From Myoxocephalus aenaeus (lineage: Eukaryota > Chordata > Actinopteri > Perciformes > Cottidae): a DNA stretch of 64,000 nt. The DNA is taken from contig JBAMJR010000189.1 in the NCBI GenBank assembly GCA_038501785.1, positions 2,317,501 to 2,381,500 of the forward strand, in the 5' to 3' direction. The stretch's first letter is position 1; every line of letters starts with the position of its first letter. The notes under the pieces are model-generated. The model was given only the letters and a program-made list of their open reading frames with translations. It searched no databases and had not been told where the DNA came from. The position numbers and the translations under genes are program-made. This document shows positions 55,161-64,000 of this stretch, piece by piece.

Positions 55161-55789
55161 TCGACTCGGATTTGTTTGTTACCTGTTGCACCTGCTCCTC
55201 ACTGCTCCGGACAACTAGCTTGCTAGCCAGCTGTCTCCGCTAGCCGGCGGCTACTGACGAGCTAGCCGGCTCCCTCCTGGATACTCCTGCCTGGACAGCC
55301 TCCCAACTGTCCTGCTCCGATAACCTGCCTGCTGCGGATCGTAGCGGTCACTTCTCCTGCTCCCCACTGCTCTCCACCTGGACAACTAGCTGGCTGGCCG
55401 CGGTCTCTCGCTAGCCGGTGGCTACCGACGAGCCAGCCTCAACTACCACTTCTCCAACTCCGGTCATTAAGTCTGTGACTACCGACATAGCACCTCAGAC
55501 TTAACATCACATCCCCAGCTGCCATGGTTCTACAATACTCCACCTCGCAACTCCTCAAACTCAACAACTTCTCTGCTCCCCCGTTCATTTCAGCCATCAC
55601 AGCACTTGGACTCCTCCGTCAGCCCCGTTTACATCCACCGAGCCTCCCGCAGAAAGTTGATTTACTGCCTCCCTGATTCCATCCCCTCCCTCTGGTCAGC
55701 ACAGCGTACCGCCGAAACTCCTGCGCATCATCACAACAACCTGAACGAGCGAGCTCCCTGGCTCTGGTCAGCCGAGCATATCGCCGCAA

Positions 55790-58041
55790 CTCCTGCACGT
55801 CTCCACACACACTCGACCTGGTCTGCACCTCCGGCATTACCATCACCAATCTAACCAGCATTGACCTCACCATCTCTGACCACCTGGCACCACCTCCCAT
55901 GTTAAGCAGAGCCGCACCATAACATTCCGGAACATCAAGTCCATCAACCTCCCCTTGCTCTCCTCCTCCTTGGCTGCCATCGTCTCTGCCTCTGCCCCTA
56001 TTTCGACTGCCTGCCCCACTACCCTGGTCAATTACTATAATGATACACTCTCCTCCTGTCTCGACCTCACTGCCCCCAAAAAATCCAAACTCATCTCCTT
56101 CACCCACTCCGCCCCCTGGTACACTGACCAACTTCACCACCTCAAAAAAAAAAACTGGACTCACTGTTCACCTTGATGCTTACAAACTCCACCGACAACA
56201 ATACAAAGATGCCCTCAACGCCGCTCGCTCCTCTCACTACTCCTCCATCATTCAATCTGGCTCCAACAACCCCAAAATGCTGTTCGCCACCATCAACAAA
56301 CTCCTCAAATCCATGGACACCATCTCCACCTCCTTCACTACCACCAAATGCAACTCATTCCTATCCTTCTTCAACGACAAAATCATTACAATACACAACC
56401 AGCTGGCTGCCTCCTCTCCCTCCACTACTTCACCCCCCCAGCCCTCAACATGACCCTCCCCCACCTCCAAGCTCCTCACTCTCATCCTACAGTTCAATCA
56501 CTGAAATGGACCTCTCCTCCATAGTCTCCAGCATGAAGACCTCCACCTGTGCCCTCGACCCCCTCCCCTCTTCCTTAGTCAAGGCCTGCCTCCCCTCACT
56601 CTCCCCTCTCATCACAAACATCATCAACTCCTCACTGTCCTCACTGTCCCCCCCCCACTAAAGCTTGCTGCTGTCACCCCCATGCTGAAAAAACCTGGTC
56701 TTGACCCCGACATCCCCAACAACTACCGGCCGATCTCCAACCTCCCCTACCTGTCCAAAATCCTTGAAAGATCTGTTGCATCTCAACTCAAATCCCACCT
56801 CAATCTCCACAACCTCTATGAACCCTTCCAATCCGGCTTCCGTTCAAAACACAGCCCTACTGAAAATCACCAACGACATACTTCTCTCTGCTGACTCTGG
56901 CTTCCTCACCATCCTCATCCTCCTTGACCTCTGCGCCGCCTTTGACACCATCAACCACTCCATCCTCCTCTCACGTCTCCAGCAATCCCTTGGCATAACT
57001 GGCACTGCCCTCTCCTGGTTCACCTCATATCTCTCAGACCGACATCAATTCATTGCCATAAATAACTGTAAATCCTCCACCTCCCCAGTGGCCCACGGTG
57101 TCCCCCAAGGTTCCATGCTTGGTCCCCTCCTCTTCATCATCTACATCCTTCCCCTTGGACAAATCATCCGTCGTCATGGTCTCAATTTTCACTGTTACGC
57201 TGACGACACCCAACTCTACCTCTCTTCCAAGACCATCACCTCTGTCACCCACTCCACTCTCACCACCTGTCTCACTGAAATAAAATCATGGATGCAACAA
57301 AACTTTCTCAAACTCAACTCCAACAAATCTGAAATACTCATCATCGGCCCTAACTCCCTCACCCGCTCAGCCCAGACCTTCTCTTTGAATATTGACGGCT
57401 CCATCGTCACCCCCTCCACCCAGGTCCGCAACCTCGGCATCATCCTTGACCCCACCCTCTCTTTCCTCCCCCACGCCAACCACATCACCAAAACTGCCTT
57501 CTTTCACCTCAGGAACATTGCACGCCTCCGGCCCTCCCTGTCCTCTGCCACCACCGAAATCCTCATCCATGCCCTCATAACTTCCAGACTCGACTACTGC
57601 AACAACATCCTCTACGGCTCACCCAACAAAATCCTCAATAAACTTCAATATGTCCAAAACTCTGCCGCCCGACTGCTCACCTCCACCCGCCGTTATGATC
57701 ACATCACCCCGGTCCTCCACAACCTCCACTGGCTCCCGGTCAAGTACAGAATAGACTTCAAACTACTACTCATCACCTACAAAGCCCTAAACAACCTGGC
57801 CCCTCCCTACCTTTCAGACCTCCTCCCCCTCCACGCCCCAACCCGTTGCCTCAGGTCCGCCGGTACAAACACTCTGAAGACCATCAGGACCAAGCGCCGG
57901 ACCTGGGGTGACAGGGCCTTCTCAGCTGCTGCACCCCCCCTCTGGAATGCTCTCCCCATCCACATCCGTCAGGCTCCCACCCTACCATCATTCAAGCAAG
58001 CCCTCAAAACACACCTCTTCCAACTCGCTTTCACCTGCTAA
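55790..58041 (+). pseudogene. L2 ORF2: endonuclease end and reverse transcriptase, frameshifted
   Basis: Broken frames give the endonuclease end (LDLVCTSGITITN, DLTISDHLAP, about 55815-55890), a linker (SFLSFFNDKI, about 56370) and the RT start (MKTSTCALDPLPSSLV; NNYRPISNLPYLSKILE in frame 56682-56894). A small loss near 56860 (inside FRSKHS...ALLKI) moves the reading to a frame open from 56701 to 58041. This holds LLDLCAAFDTINHS, GVPQGSMLGPLLF, FHCYADDTQLYLS with the catalytic YADD, LNSNKSEILIIG, the thumb, and a C-terminus ending KTHLFQLAFTC. About 390 of its codons are genuine, so the RT core is well preserved, but frameshifts upstream disable the full ORF. The minus-strand frame 55619-56164 is a shadow. 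Confidence 0.9.
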
Positions 58042-58224
58042 AACCCTGCACCTATCCTCCACTATGACCCTCAGCTTCTCCAGTTTTCTTTCCTTTGTTT
58101 CTTTGTTACAAAAAATGTCCTGTTTGCTTTGTCTTTTAATTTTTGTTCTGTTCCGTTTGTCATTGTCTCTTGTCCATAATGTAAAGCGTCTTTGTGTATT
58201 TAGAAAAGCGCTATATAAGTTGAA

Positions 58225-58225
<1 letters not shown>

Positions 58226-58255
<30 letters not shown>

Positions 58256-58256
58256 G
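58226..58256. repeat. (ATT)n tail of the L2 element
   Basis: Ten ATT units at the 3' end, the simple tail expected for L2 LINEs. Confidence 0.95.
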
Positions 58257-59218
58257 ATGCCATAAACATCATATGAAATAAAGTGCATGAGGTAAAGCTG
58301 GCTGTCCCTACGGCTGGGTCCTTCCCATCGATGTCCCATTCGTCCAGGTTCAGTTTTTCAGTAACTTCATGATGTTATTGCCTGTATAGCTCCTTTAAAA
58401 GAGGTCATTTTAAATCTGTTTATAGGATTAAAAATATTATAATTTTACTGATACTAGTAAAAATATTGCAATAGTCAGCTATGTTGTTATTTTTGCACAG
58501 CCCTAATGATGACCTAAGAGGAACTGACGAAAGGAGCAAACACAGATGAAGGCTGGCAAAGAAATGCGAGTAAAGTGACTTGAGTTACGGCTTCGTGGTC
58601 AATCTCAACAATGAGCTTCTTATGCTCAATAATCAGACAAATGTGCCAAATGGTGATTCATACCACAGCAGAAAGGAAGAGGAAAGAGAAGACATTTTCT
58701 TTGGCATGTGGCCCAGGCATCTGTCAAGTTAGTGTGAAAGCCTTCAGCTTAGTGAATGAAGTAGCATTCAGATCTCCCCATCATAGTCCCATGAGCATTA
58801 GTCGAGACTCCAGGACTTTGATACAGTACTCGCACACATTATTTTTCTTGGGGAGTCCAGGTGTCTGTGAGAACTCATTCAGCCTGTTTACAGGTTTAGA
58901 CTTTAAATGAATGGCATCAAAGTGAGCACGAGGACACAGAATGAAACAAGGTTACCTGGAACTAATTTTCTCTTTATGCGTGTTAGATCTGAAAGATGAA
59001 AGGAAGATTGTGGTAATGACCCTGGCTCAGTTGCCAGAGTAGTGTGGTTTATTGTGTACAAAATAATGAGAAAATGCACTAAAACACAGTTTGAAGGATG
59101 CTGATTTACGGAAATGTTGTCAGTGGGGGATATTATACGAATCATTGTAGGTATAATAGACGCTGTATATAGCTCTGGTAGTGGGAGCGACCTGTCAATC
59201 ATAGTCGTAAGTTCGCCC
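58257..59218. other. Non-coding, nothing recognised
   Basis: No gene or element boundary; short ORFs on both strands lack motifs. Confidence 0.4.
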
Positions 59219-59221
59219 TAA

Positions 59222-59535
59222 TGCTGCGTTCACACCAAACGCGGCGCACATTTGACGCGCGACAAGATTACATGCAAAGTCAATGCATAGACTCGATAGG
59301 TTGCGAAAAAGCGTTTTTCCGTCGGGCGGCAAAAATGACGCGTTTGAGGCGGCGCGATTTCTGGATAGTGATGTACTCGGAAAAAAACGCTCTTGTAGGT
59401 TACCGTTAGCGCCGATGTAGCGTAGCATGTGCACCAGCTGGCAGTGGGAAGGAAATGTCTGTCGTCTCGTCCACGTGAATGGCGATAAAATCAGCGTTCT
59501 TTACTTCCTCCCGAATGTAATCCATTATAACCGAC
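59222..59535. mobile_element. PIF/Harbinger left end joined to a Harbinger interior block
   Basis: After TAA it begins TGCTGCGTTCACACCAAACG, as at 15843. From about 59355 it follows the block seen at 14410-14540 (GATAGTGATGTACT, GTTAGCGCCGATGTAGC, AAATCAGCGTTCTTTACTTC). This links the MITE ends to the larger Harbinger remnant. Confidence 0.7.
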
Positions 59536-59947
59536 CAGTGGCGGGCCGTGCATTTCAGACCTCCGCCTTCAAATCACTCTATCAGCTGATAAATATTCGC
59601 CCGACGCTGAATTGCAAAAGCCAATCAGCGTTGAGAAGCTCCACCCGTCGTCACCGCCGTCCTGCCATTGCTGAATCAAACTGCTGCTCGTCCGCCTGAA
59701 GGAGCGCTGGAAGAGTTTCCATTCAGACACTCGTCCTGGAGGAGTCGGAGCTGTGTGCGACTACGGATAATATTATGAACCTAGACACGGGGGCGTTTGA
59801 TGTTCCGACGTTTGTGGGACTTCCACATTATATTCTACATTATAAATGAATTCTACATTATAAAATAGCTATAACTTTTAATTATATATAAAAAAAAAAA
59901 ACTGTTTAGGCCAGCAGAGAAGGCTTAGCCCTGACGGCCCGCCACTG
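59536..59947. mobile_element. hAT-A element copy 4, carrying a piece of module M
   Basis: Ends CAGTGGCGGGCCGTGCATTT and GACGGCCCGCCACTG are present, with GCCAGCAGAGAAGGCTTAGC before the right end. Module M DNA lies inside (GATAATATTATGAACC, GATGTTCCGACGTTTGTGG). No matching 8-bp flank was found (TAACCGAC versus CCGTAGAG), so this copy may be recombinant. Confidence 0.8.
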
Positions 59948-60659
59948 CCGTAGAGACTGAATTTCCAGAGTTGATGAGCACATGTTGAGGGGAGAAGTGT
60001 GATGATGCTGTTGTTTCTGTCTGATCAGTCAGTCCGATGTGAGCCGCTGCCGGCTGCCTCGAAAACCAGACAGAACACTCACAGACACTCAGCCGCCGGG
60101 CATGAATACATTACACATCATGGTCTTAACGTGTTGTAAACCCTGCGATGCAATTATCTCCGGAGTGGTTCTGGAGGCGCTGAGGCCTGCTAATGGCGTG
60201 CCATTAAATCTCTCTATCCGAGCACAGCCTTGGAGCTGTACAGTACACTCAGCTGCAGCACATGCTGCCTCATTTTCAACCCCGATGGCGTCGCCTTCCA
60301 TTTTCAATTCTAATTAAGCACGACTTCATCGATCGCATTCAGTCAGGCCATCAAACACTTTCCTGATCATGAATAAAACCCAGCACACATTTAAATTGTA
60401 CAACTTCAATGGACAGAGATCAAGTATCAGTAATAAAGGGAGAGGGAGCTGGAAGGTATAACCAATAACAGTAACGAATCAACCATTGATGGATCAGGAG
60501 ACAATGGGCCCCTGCCCTGTGTGAGTCAATTAGGAGGCCTAATAATAATAATAAGAAAAAACTTCAACAGTAGCCCACAGCACCTTTGCAAAACAACTAA
60601 CATAATCATAAAAAACATATGACTAATAGCACTATCCTTAAACAATAATTAGAATAAAT
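59948..60659. other. Non-coding, nothing recognised
   Basis: No coding motif. AATAATAATA run near 60541. Confidence 0.4.
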
Positions 60660-60924
60660 TATTTATTTGTGTCTGTGTCGTCGTTTTGCGTTTCTTTGTG
60701 ATCACCCGGCATCGCTTTGTGGTAATTTAGAATCTTTGTGGTTGTTTTGTCTCTGCGTGATCATTTTTGCGGTTGTTTTTTTATCTCTGGTTGTTATGCG
60801 TACATAACACCTGCATTGTCTTTTTGTGTCACTTTTTGTATCTTTCATATAACTTTGTATCTTTGTGGTTGGATTGTCTCTTTTTGCTCATTTAGTATAG
60901 TTGTGGTTGTGCATCTCTTTGTGG
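60660..60924. repeat. Degenerate minisatellite, CTTTGTGGT...TTTTG units
   Basis: Units around TCTTTGTGGTTGTTTTG recur irregularly and resume after the hAT at 63436-63505, so the hAT inserted into the array. Its target duplication CTTTGTGG is part of the unit. Confidence 0.7.
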
Positions 60925-60980
60925 CAGTGGCGGGCCGTACATTTTCTACCTAGGCCTGCTGTCTGATATCGTACACATAA

Positions 60981-61551
60981 AGAACTCATTGGACGGCGCT
61001 TCACAGTGCAGATGGACAATGACCCGAAGCATACTGCGAAAGCAACCAAGGAGTTTTTTAAGGCAAAGAAGTGGAATGTTCTGCAATGGCCAAGTCAATC
61101 ACCTGAATCCAATTGAGCATGCATTTCACTTGCTGAAGACAAAACTGAAGGGAAAATGCCCCAAGAACCAGCAGGAATTGAAGACGGTTGCAGTAGAGGC
61201 CTGGCAGAGCATCACCAGGGACGAAACCCAGCGTCTGGTGATGTCTATGGAATCCAGACTTCAGGCTGTCATTGACTGCAAAGGATTTTCAACAAAGTAT
61301 TAAAAGTGACAATTAGATTTATGATTATATTAATCTGTCCAATTACTTTTGGTCCCTTAAAAACAGGGTGGCCACTTATACATTTGTTGTAGTTCCTACA
61401 CCGTTCACCTGATTTGGATGTAAATACCCTCACATTAAAGCTGAAAGTCTGCACTTAAAGCACATTTTTTCATTTCAACTCCATTGTTGTGGTGTACATA
61501 GCCAAAATAATGAAAAATGTGTCAATGTCCAAATATTTATGGACCTGACTG
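60981..61551 (+). mobile_element. Tc1 family A, 5'-truncated copy (A3)
   Basis: It starts abruptly at AGAACTCATTGGACGGCG, mid-transposase, right after the hAT-A sequence CGTACACATAA. It continues to the normal 3' end (complement of CAGTCAGGTCCATAAATATT) and TA. The left terminal repeat is absent, so it did not arrive here as a complete transposon. Confidence 0.9.
60989..61303 (+). pseudogene. Tc1-like transposase C-terminal fragment (A3)
   Basis: The correct frame after about 61108 reads LNPIEHAFHLLKTKLKGKCP through QAVIDCKGFSTKY and a stop. A 5-nt loss near 61107 removes part of SPDL and shifts the upstream codons out of frame. The Glu of the triad is present; the first Asp and the N-terminus are missing. 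Confidence 0.88.
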
Positions 61552-61554
61552 TAT

Positions 61555-61760
61555 TTATAAAGATATTATATACAATTATATGTGTATCTATATAAATATA
61601 TAATTATATATAATATATATTATAAACACAATAATATATTTATATATAATATATATATATATTTATAAACACAATATATATACAATGATATGTATATATA
61701 TGTATATAAAATATACATTTATATATATTTATACACACAATATATATACAATGATATGTC
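61555..61760. repeat. AT-rich simple repeat (TATATA/ACAATATATACA)
   Basis: Degenerate TA repeats with internal near-duplicates of ACACAATATATACAATGATA. Confidence 0.85.
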
Positions 61761-61996
61761 TGTGAAACCAGTGCAAAAAAAGCAGGGTTGTCATATTTTG
61801 TTTGACTGTAAAAATACTTTACAGTGAAGAATCAGAGTGAACTCATGAGCAACAACAGCTGAGGTGGTGACGTCATCAAGTCAGCTGTTGTTCCAATTGC
61901 AGAAAGACCATCCTGCATCCTCCCGTCCTTGGGAGTCTGGACTCCAAAAGTACACAAGTCTGGACTTAGCGTACTTGGTATTGAGAAACGGCCAAA

Positions 61997-62926
61997 GGCT
62001 GTGGTCGAATAGTCCATTTTGGTTAGGAACCTTCCTAACTGAGTGAAATGACCCGGAAGTACCTAAGTGGTCGCCATGATAAGTGCCGGTCGAATTGTCC
62101 AAACGCAAAGGAAAGGAGCTTCAATGCTTCCTAACTTAGCTCCTTTAGCATAGGAACCACTGGACCTTCCTTTGCGAAAGGAGAGGAGATAATGCCGACC
62201 CACAATTCCTTGCGGCGGCAACATTTAAAGTGACGTATCATTCGGCCGTTCACGAGAACAAACGATCATGACCGACAAACGCAGATCATGTAAATAACTG
62301 TTGCTATAATTTAGAAATACTTTCAATAATCTGTTAAACCTGCTGGCAAACTACGGACGTTATGTTGCTGAAAACTGCTGTAAAGTGATCAAACTGACGT
62401 ATTTGATATTCTGTCTGGTGTTGGAACTGCAGCTTCAGCCCTCATTCTTTTATTTTATTCAGTTACAGAAGCTTTAGTGAAAGAGTTAAACTGGACGAGC
62501 TCTTCAGTCTGACTCATGTTTCTGATTATCATCTTTTTAACCAACTATTTTGTCACATTAAAATAAAACATATCAAGTCAACACGAGTTGTGTGGTGTTT
62601 CATAAACTGTGCATATTTTTATGATCAGATTATCATCTGCATATTTGTCGGTCATGATCGTTTGTTCTCGTGAACGGCCGAATGATACGTCACTTTAAAT
62701 GTTGCCGCCGCAAGGAATTGTGGGTCGGCATTATCTCCTTTCCTTTCATAAAGGAAGGTCCAGTGGTTCCTATGCTAAAGGAGCTAAGTTAGGAAGCATT
62801 GAAGCTCCTTTCCTTTGCGTTTGGACAATTCGACCGGCACTTATCATGGCGGCCACTTATGTACTTCCGGGTCATTTCACTCAGTTAGGAGGGTTCCTAA
62901 CCAAAATGGACTATTCGACCGCAGCC
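61997..62926. mobile_element. Long inverted-repeat (fold-back) element
   Basis: Left arm 61997-62287 and right arm 62634-62926 are inverted copies of about 290 bp. They share GGTCGAATAGTCCATTTTGG, TTTGCGTTTGGACAATTCG (and complement), CAAGGAATTGTGGGTCGGC and AACGATCATGACCGACAAAC. The spacer of about 350 bp is unique. No coding capacity and no clear TSD; the superfamily is open. Confidence 0.85.
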
Positions 62927-63443
62927 AAAGTCTCTGCAGCTGCTGCTTCTTCTACAAGTTTAAGTGGCGGATCGCAACCAACTTGACTAGGTGCATACCG
63001 CCACCTTATGTACCGGAGTGTGTGTGCAGGGTGCTATTGCTGTCTCTGTGAGGAATCACAGTACACAACCCTCTCGCTGGCCGTCACCATGTGTTTAACC
63101 GGCAGAGAGAGAGAAGAGAGAGAAACATAGAGAGAAACAGAGGTGAGATCTGATTGGACAAAGAGCATTAAGCAGCGCGCTTGGGCACCAGCCCCGCTGG
63201 CCAGACCAGGCAGGAGGAACAGACAGGAGACAGGAGCTGGTCAATGAGAAAATAAGCTGATAGGGAAAAAATATTATAATACATGTAGTGTATTTGTGAA
63301 AAACAATTACATTATAAAATAGATATAACTTTTAATTATAAAATATATATATATTAAATTATAAAATAGCTATAACTTTGTGATTCTGTTTAGGCCAGCA
63401 GAGAAGGCTTAGCAGGCCCTGACGGCCCGCCACTGCTTTGTGG

Positions 63444-64000
63444 TCATTTTGCATATTTGTGGGCATTTTGTATCTGCACAGTCATTTTGTATCTTTAGTA
63501 ATGTTGGGTTGTCACAACAACTTCAGTACTCTTTTCTCATGGTTACATAGAATGATCATAACATGAGTCCACCTTCACCACGGTTCTGCTCTCTCTGGCT
63601 TGCGGTATCGCAGTTTCATAATTGTGTGGCCTTCCAGTAACGTAATAACTTGAAAGGCTCTCTTTAAAGCCAGCGTTTGGATTGTCCTATCTGGGCTACT
63701 GTAGAAACATGGCGGACTCCCTGTAGAAGACATGCTCTCTATGTAGATAAGGAGGGATCATTCTAAGCTACACTCGTTTCAGGTGATTATACTCTCATGA
63801 AAACAGTCATGAATTTTATATTCCATTTCTGCTTATAGAAACCCTACACACTAGCTCTTTAAGAGCTTTTTTTAAAGATGTTTTTTACCTTGAGCCACAA
63901 AAAAAATAATATATATATATATATAGTATTAATTATAAAAAAATATAATATAAATAAATTATACACAGTCAATATTTGTGTTTTTGAGCTATGGAATATA
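63444..64000. other. Minisatellite tail, then non-coding DNA; (AT)n near 63910
   Basis: The left part continues the TTTTGTATCTTTGTGG-like array. Beyond about 63510 nothing is recognised except an AT run. Confidence 0.45.

Larger units (their letters stand above)
55170..58256 (+). mobile_element. L2/Maui LINE, long 5'-truncated copy
   Basis: A C-rich sense strand begins near 55170. The 3' end has the classic L2 tail (GTAAAGCGTCTTTGTGTATT, AAAAGCGCTATATAAG) followed by an ATT repeat (58226-58256). Endonuclease traces and reverse transcriptase lie in order between. The left boundary is approximate. Confidence 0.88.
60925..63435. mobile_element. hAT-A element copy 5, 2.5 kb with foreign interior (TSD CTTTGTGG)
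   Basis: The ends CAGTGGCGGGCCGTACATTT and GACGGCCCGCCACTG are flanked by CTTTGTGG (60917-60924, 63436-63443). Only the terminal parts match the other copies. The interior holds a Tc1-A fragment, AT-rich simple sequence and a long inverted-repeat element. Because the flanking sequence is itself repeated, the TSD is slightly weaker evidence here. Confidence 0.85.

Noticed and set aside
55619..56164. 181-codon minus-strand ORF opposite the L2 element
   Set aside because: Gly/Glu/Arg-rich shadow of a C-rich LINE sense strand; the + strand holds the LINE protein motifs.
57392..57580. Pro/Ser-rich ORFs in alternate frames of the L2
   Set aside because: Low-complexity shadows of C-rich coding DNA.
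58611..58910. 99-codon + strand ORF after the L2
   Set aside because: No motif, no splice context, and a similar-sized ORF on the other strand nearby.

Overview
The window is genomic DNA from a ray-finned fish, most likely a spiny-rayed teleost. It combines low coding density with many teleost-type repeats: three Tc1/mariner families, several hAT families confirmed by 8-bp target duplications, PIF/Harbinger MITEs, L2/Maui, Rex3-like (RTE) and Rex1-like LINEs, a BEL/Pao remnant, a solo LTR and long CA/TG/AT microsatellites. No rRNA, tRNA or CRISPR was seen.

Only one host protein gene is well supported: an intact, single-exon somatostatin receptor of the SSTR1/4/6 group on the + strand (ATG at 30960, stop ending 32066, 368 aa). 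It has all seven membrane helices and a C-terminal PDZ ligand. Possible poly(A) signals lie at 32172 and 32327, and a possible 5'-UTR splice acceptor lies just before the ATG. The rest is intergenic or intronic repeat-rich DNA.

Layout. 1-8.7 kb: non-coding DNA, a LINE 3' end, a hAT with nested debris, a reverse-strand L2 remnant, and a GA-rich segment that could be a non-coding first exon. 8.7-12 kb: a 16-bp minisatellite split by a Tc1, a Harbinger end and a hAT. 12.7-17.8 kb: Harbinger remains (including a small MADF-domain ORF) and a hAT with a nested Harbinger MITE. 18-24.7 kb: sparse DNA, a BEL/Pao pol fossil and a solo LTR. 24.7-28.3 kb: an old repeat interrupted by two hATs, one containing a palindromic Tc1. 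28-34 kb: the receptor gene and quiet flanks. 34.2-39.1 kb: a second palindromic Tc1 and a broken full-length Tc1 of a third family. 40.4-46.9 kb: a 6.5-kb hAT with nested elements and an LTR-like segment. 47-48.2 kb: a Rex3-like LINE interrupted by an intron-like insertion. 50-53 kb: two more hATs. 55-58.3 kb: an L2 LINE with a long RT ORF. 59-63.4 kb: Harbinger and hAT debris, with a hAT carrying a Tc1 fragment and a long inverted-repeat element.

The observations most worth a second look are: two Tc1 elements of different families that each became head-to-head palindromes; a 513-bp insertion in the Rex3-like LINE with GT...AG ends, a branch-point-like motif and exact restoration of the interrupted sequence; a hAT family with constant ends but different interiors; and a short repeat module found in several element contexts with a similar 76-81 codon reading frame in two copies. 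All comparisons were made by eye within the window. Family names rest on recognised motifs, target duplications and termini, not on database searches.
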